Of a stretch of 64,000 nt of DNA, positions 62,110 to 64,000 are shown one piece after another. The translations under genes and the position numbers were made by a program. Source of the DNA: Paraliobacillus zengyii (lineage in GTDB: Bacteria > Bacillota > Bacilli > Bacillales > Amphibacillaceae); the NCBI RefSeq assembly GCF_003268595.1, contig NZ_CP029797.1:2811501-2875500 (forward strand), written 5' to 3'. Under the pieces are notes generated by a model. That model made no database searches. It saw only the letters and a list, made by a program, of their open reading frames with translations, and was not told the origin of the DNA. Each line of letters begins with the position of its first letter. Positions within the stretch are counted from its first letter, which is position 1.

Positions 62110-62703
62110 CTATATTAAAATTTCAAAACCACCGATACCTTTATATTTAAGATTATCAAAATCAATATCCAGTTGATTTTTCTGTGCTAGACTAACATCC
62201 ACAGCTCCAGGTTGATAATTGGTTGTTGGCTTTTGTGCTTGTGTTTGAATGTTAGCTTTTTGTGCCGTGTATTGAATGTTAACTTTAGCTGGTTGATAAG
62301 ACGTTTTTACTGATCCAGCTGATGGAATCCAACCAATATTAAATTGCTTTGGTGGGTCTTGGCTATTATCAACAGCTTGTTTTGAAATTGGATTTCCACC
62401 ATTTTCTATCTTCATTAATTCTTCACCTTGTTGAATTCGCCTTGAGATCGCTGCAAAGACTGCTTGTTTTCCTTCTTGTGCTTGTTCTCTTGTCATTCTT
62501 TTCACGGATTTAAAGCCTAAATCTGCCCAAGCTTCGGATTGGTCAATACTTAGTCTGGAAGGCGTCGTATTGATTTTTAAATCTCCCTTTGGTTGTTGGA
62601 TGGTTTGTTGTGCTTTGGGTTGCCGAATTTGTTGTTGTCCTTCTGTATGTTGAATACTGATTTGAGCGGCTCTTGTTTGTAAACGTATTTGGGGGAAATC
62701 CAT
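62110..62703 (-). CDS. YviE-like flagellar operon protein (DUF6470)
   Basis: The 197-residue protein has no membrane helix. It is built of Gln/Pro-rich short repeats (IRLQTRAAQISIQHTEGQQQIRQPKAQQTIQQPKGDLKI in outline), which look like beta strands with period about 15. A central helical segment (RMTREQAQEGKQAVFAAISRRIQQGEELMKIENGG) and further repeats (KVNIQYTAQKANIQTQAQKP) follow. It matches the YviE family between flgL and fliW. The function is unknown. AAAGGAGGATC stands before ATG 62703. Confidence 0.85.
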   Translation of the reverse strand: MDFPQIRLQTRAAQISIQHTEGQQQIRQPKAQQTIQQPKGDLKINTTPSRLSIDQSEAWADLGFKSVKRMTREQAQEGKQAVFAAISRRIQQGEELMKIENGGNPISKQAVDNSQDPPKQFNIGWIPSAGSVKTSYQPAKVNIQYTAQKANIQTQAQKPTTNYQPGAVDVSLAQKNQLDIDFDNLKYKGIGGFEILI

Positions 62704-62769
62704 TGGTGGATCCTCCTTTTAAGGTATTTGAAAAAAGACTTGTCACAAAAGCGGCGACAAGTCTTTTAC

Positions 62770-63657
62770 TTAACTTAGAAAATCTAATAATGATGGTTGA
62801 ATCACACGTGAACCAGCACTTAATGCAGCACGATGAACACTTTCCTGTGTAGTAAGTTGAATAATAACTTCTTCTAAATCTGCATCTTCATTATCAGACA
62901 TCATTTTATTAGCCGAAATTGATTGATTCTCTAACCGATTTACGATCAGTTCTACTCGATTCATACGCGCACCAAGATCAGCACGTTCATTTACTGTATT
63001 ATTAATATGTGTGTCCATTGTTGCAATATGGGAATCAAGGTCTTCATCAGTATCAGATTTTAAAGCAGTTGAAAAAGCTTCGATATCCTTAAAAAATTCC
63101 TCGCTGAATACATTTCCTGCTGTAACATTAACTTGCAGTTTTGTTCCATCCGTTACTTCAATTCGGACTGCGTCATCATTTGTTGAAACACCTGTAACAT
63201 TACCATCTTCATCAACAGTTACAGGTGCTTCACCTGTTGTACTCGTTCCATTAAATATATATTTACCATTAACCTCTGTGTTAGCAATGTCAATTAGATG
63301 TTCTTTTAATTGGTCAACTTCTGCTGCAATATTTTCACGTTGTCCATCTTCATACGTACCATTAGAACCTTGAACAGCTAATTCTCGAAGACGCTGTAAT
63401 GCTTGTGTTGTTTCATCTAATTGCGAATCTGAATTATCCATCCAGTTATTTACTTCACTAATATTGCGTTGAAACTGTTCCACATCAGATACTTGGGTAC
63501 GATAATTCATCCCCTTCATTGCAATAACTGGATCATCGGAAGGACGATTAATTTTTTTACCTGTTGATAACTGGTCCATATATTTATCTAAATTACTGTA
63601 ACTACTACTGAGGTTTTTAAGCATATTATTCGTCAACATACTTTGTGTTACACGCAT
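62770..63657 (-). CDS. flgL: Flagellar hook-associated protein 3 FlgL
   Basis: FlgL joins the hook to the filament together with FlgK. The 295-residue protein begins MRVTQSMLTNNMLKNLSSSYSNLDKYMDQLSTGKKINRPSDDPVIAMKGMNYR in outline. It ends with the D0/D1 C-terminus (GARMNRVELIVNRLENQ; LTTQESVHRAALSAGSRVIQPSLLDFL), like flagellin but shorter. It starts 9 bp downstream of the flgK stop. Confidence 0.96.
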   Translation of the reverse strand: MRVTQSMLTNNMLKNLSSSYSNLDKYMDQLSTGKKINRPSDDPVIAMKGMNYRTQVSDVEQFQRNISEVNNWMDNSDSQLDETTQALQRLRELAVQGSNGTYEDGQRENIAAEVDQLKEHLIDIANTEVNGKYIFNGTSTTGEAPVTVDEDGNVTGVSTNDDAVRIEVTDGTKLQVNVTAGNVFSEEFFKDIEAFSTALKSDTDEDLDSHIATMDTHINNTVNERADLGARMNRVELIVNRLENQSISANKMMSDNEDADLEEVIIQLTTQESVHRAALSAGSRVIQPSLLDFLS

Positions 63658-63666
63658 AATCTTAAC

Positions 63667-64000
63667 CTACCTTCCTACTAATCCCATGTTATTTATGATT
63701 CGATCTAGCATTTCATCTACTGCTGTCATACTTCTTGCAGCTGCGTTGTATGCATGTTGAAACTTAATCATATTTGTCATTTCTTCATCTAGAGATACAG
63801 CACTAACAGAAGAACGATTTTCTTCTACTTGTTGTTGCAGTACTCCTGCATTACTAACCATACGATTTGCTTCCTGTGTGACAACACCCATTTGACCGAT
63901 CATTGATTCATAAAAACTTTTTATTGAGGTTTTGTTACCTAAACCTTCAGCTGGAACTTCATAATCGGCTTGTAATTTTGAAAATACATTCGATAGTTCA
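63667..64000 (-). CDS. flgK: Flagellar hook-associated protein 1 FlgK, C-terminal part
   Basis: The gene runs off the right edge. The visible 110 residues include SIKSFYESMIGQMGVVTQEANRMVSNAGVLQQQVEENRSSVSAVSLDEEMTNMIKFQHAYNAAARSMTAVDEMLDRIINNMGLVGR in outline, the conserved FlgK C-terminus. The VSGVSLDEE and QHAYNAAARSM segments are diagnostic. The reading frame is open across 63904-64000, so the internal ATG at 63903 is not a start. FlgK caps the hook and joins it to FlgL. Confidence 0.95.
   Translation of the reverse strand, partial: ELSNVFSKLQADYEVPAEGLGNKTSIKSFYESMIGQMGVVTQEANRMVSNAGVLQQQVEENRSSVSAVSLDEEMTNMIKFQHAYNAAARSMTAVDEMLDRIINNMGLVGR

Noticed and set aside
63667..63903. Separate small gene of 78 codons at the right edge
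   Set aside because: The frame is open to the window end and the residues are the conserved C-terminus of FlgK; the ATG is internal.

Overview
The window looks like the chromosome of a low-GC, motile, aerobic Firmicute of the family Bacillaceae, most like the halophilic or halotolerant genera (Gracilibacillus, Amphibacillus and relatives). This rests on gene order and protein sequence, not on a marker gene: the two ends carry the B. subtilis-type block flgK-flgL-yviE-fliW-csrA-hag-flaG-fliD-fliS-fliT-[hpf]-secA-prfB-ftsE-ftsX-ctpB, and TTG/GTG starts with strong GGAGG-type ribosome binding sites are common. No rRNA, tRNA, CRISPR array or intact insertion sequence was seen.

Layout. (1) 1-8.8 kb, minus strand: S41 protease (partial), coiled-coil M23 murein hydrolase, ftsX, ftsE, a YitT membrane protein, prfB with its programmed +1 frameshift, and secA. 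(2) 9-43 kb: a large carbohydrate-use block sits between secA and hpf, which are neighbours in B. subtilis. An ABC operon (two permeases, lipoprotein, ROK kinase, GH42, GH31 alpha-xylosidase) lies at 9.8-18.8 kb. A patch of small accessory genes (kinase-like, two acetyltransferases, small membrane proteins, a Fur-box flavin reductase) fills 19-23.9 kb. A regulator/enzyme group (DUF4340, YesL, YesN, YesM, GH1) follows at 24-31 kb. GH95 and GH3 lie at 31.5-36.7 kb, xylA/xylB at 36.8-39.6 kb, and divergent xylR plus a NERD protein at 40.5-42.7 kb. Together GH95, GH42, GH31, GH3 and GH1 with xylA/xylB cover every linkage of fucosylated xyloglucan oligosaccharides, and none of the enzymes has a signal peptide. 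I read this as an import-then-digest xyloglucan oligosaccharide pathway (inference). (3) 43-57 kb: hpf with overlapping sigma-B/sigma-H-type promoters; an ECF transporter plus PHP phosphoesterase with a divergent RpiR regulator; a chemoreceptor; a 1.6 kb gene-poor stretch with possible element remnants; then DinB, HPP, CGNR, HxlR/SDR and DUF4190 genes. (4) 57-64 kb, minus strand: the flagellar filament, cap and hook-junction operon, with a clear sigma-D promoter and a CsrA-type leader hairpin upstream of hag.

Repeats. A modular nested-palindrome repeat occurs at least three times (31.3, 39.9 and 40.2 kb), with a decayed relative at 50.7 kb. A separate 13-unit tandem array of a 20-21 bp TCCG-N-(C/T)-GAATTA motif lies directly downstream of the NERD gene at 42.7-43.0 kb.

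How the genes work together. YesM/YesN probably sense extracellular sugar and switch on the ABC operon; XylR governs xylAB through an operator over the -35 box; two good cre sites (18.9 and 29.6 kb) indicate CcpA repression. The ABC system has no ATPase gene, so it presumably uses a shared MsmX-type ATPase encoded elsewhere.
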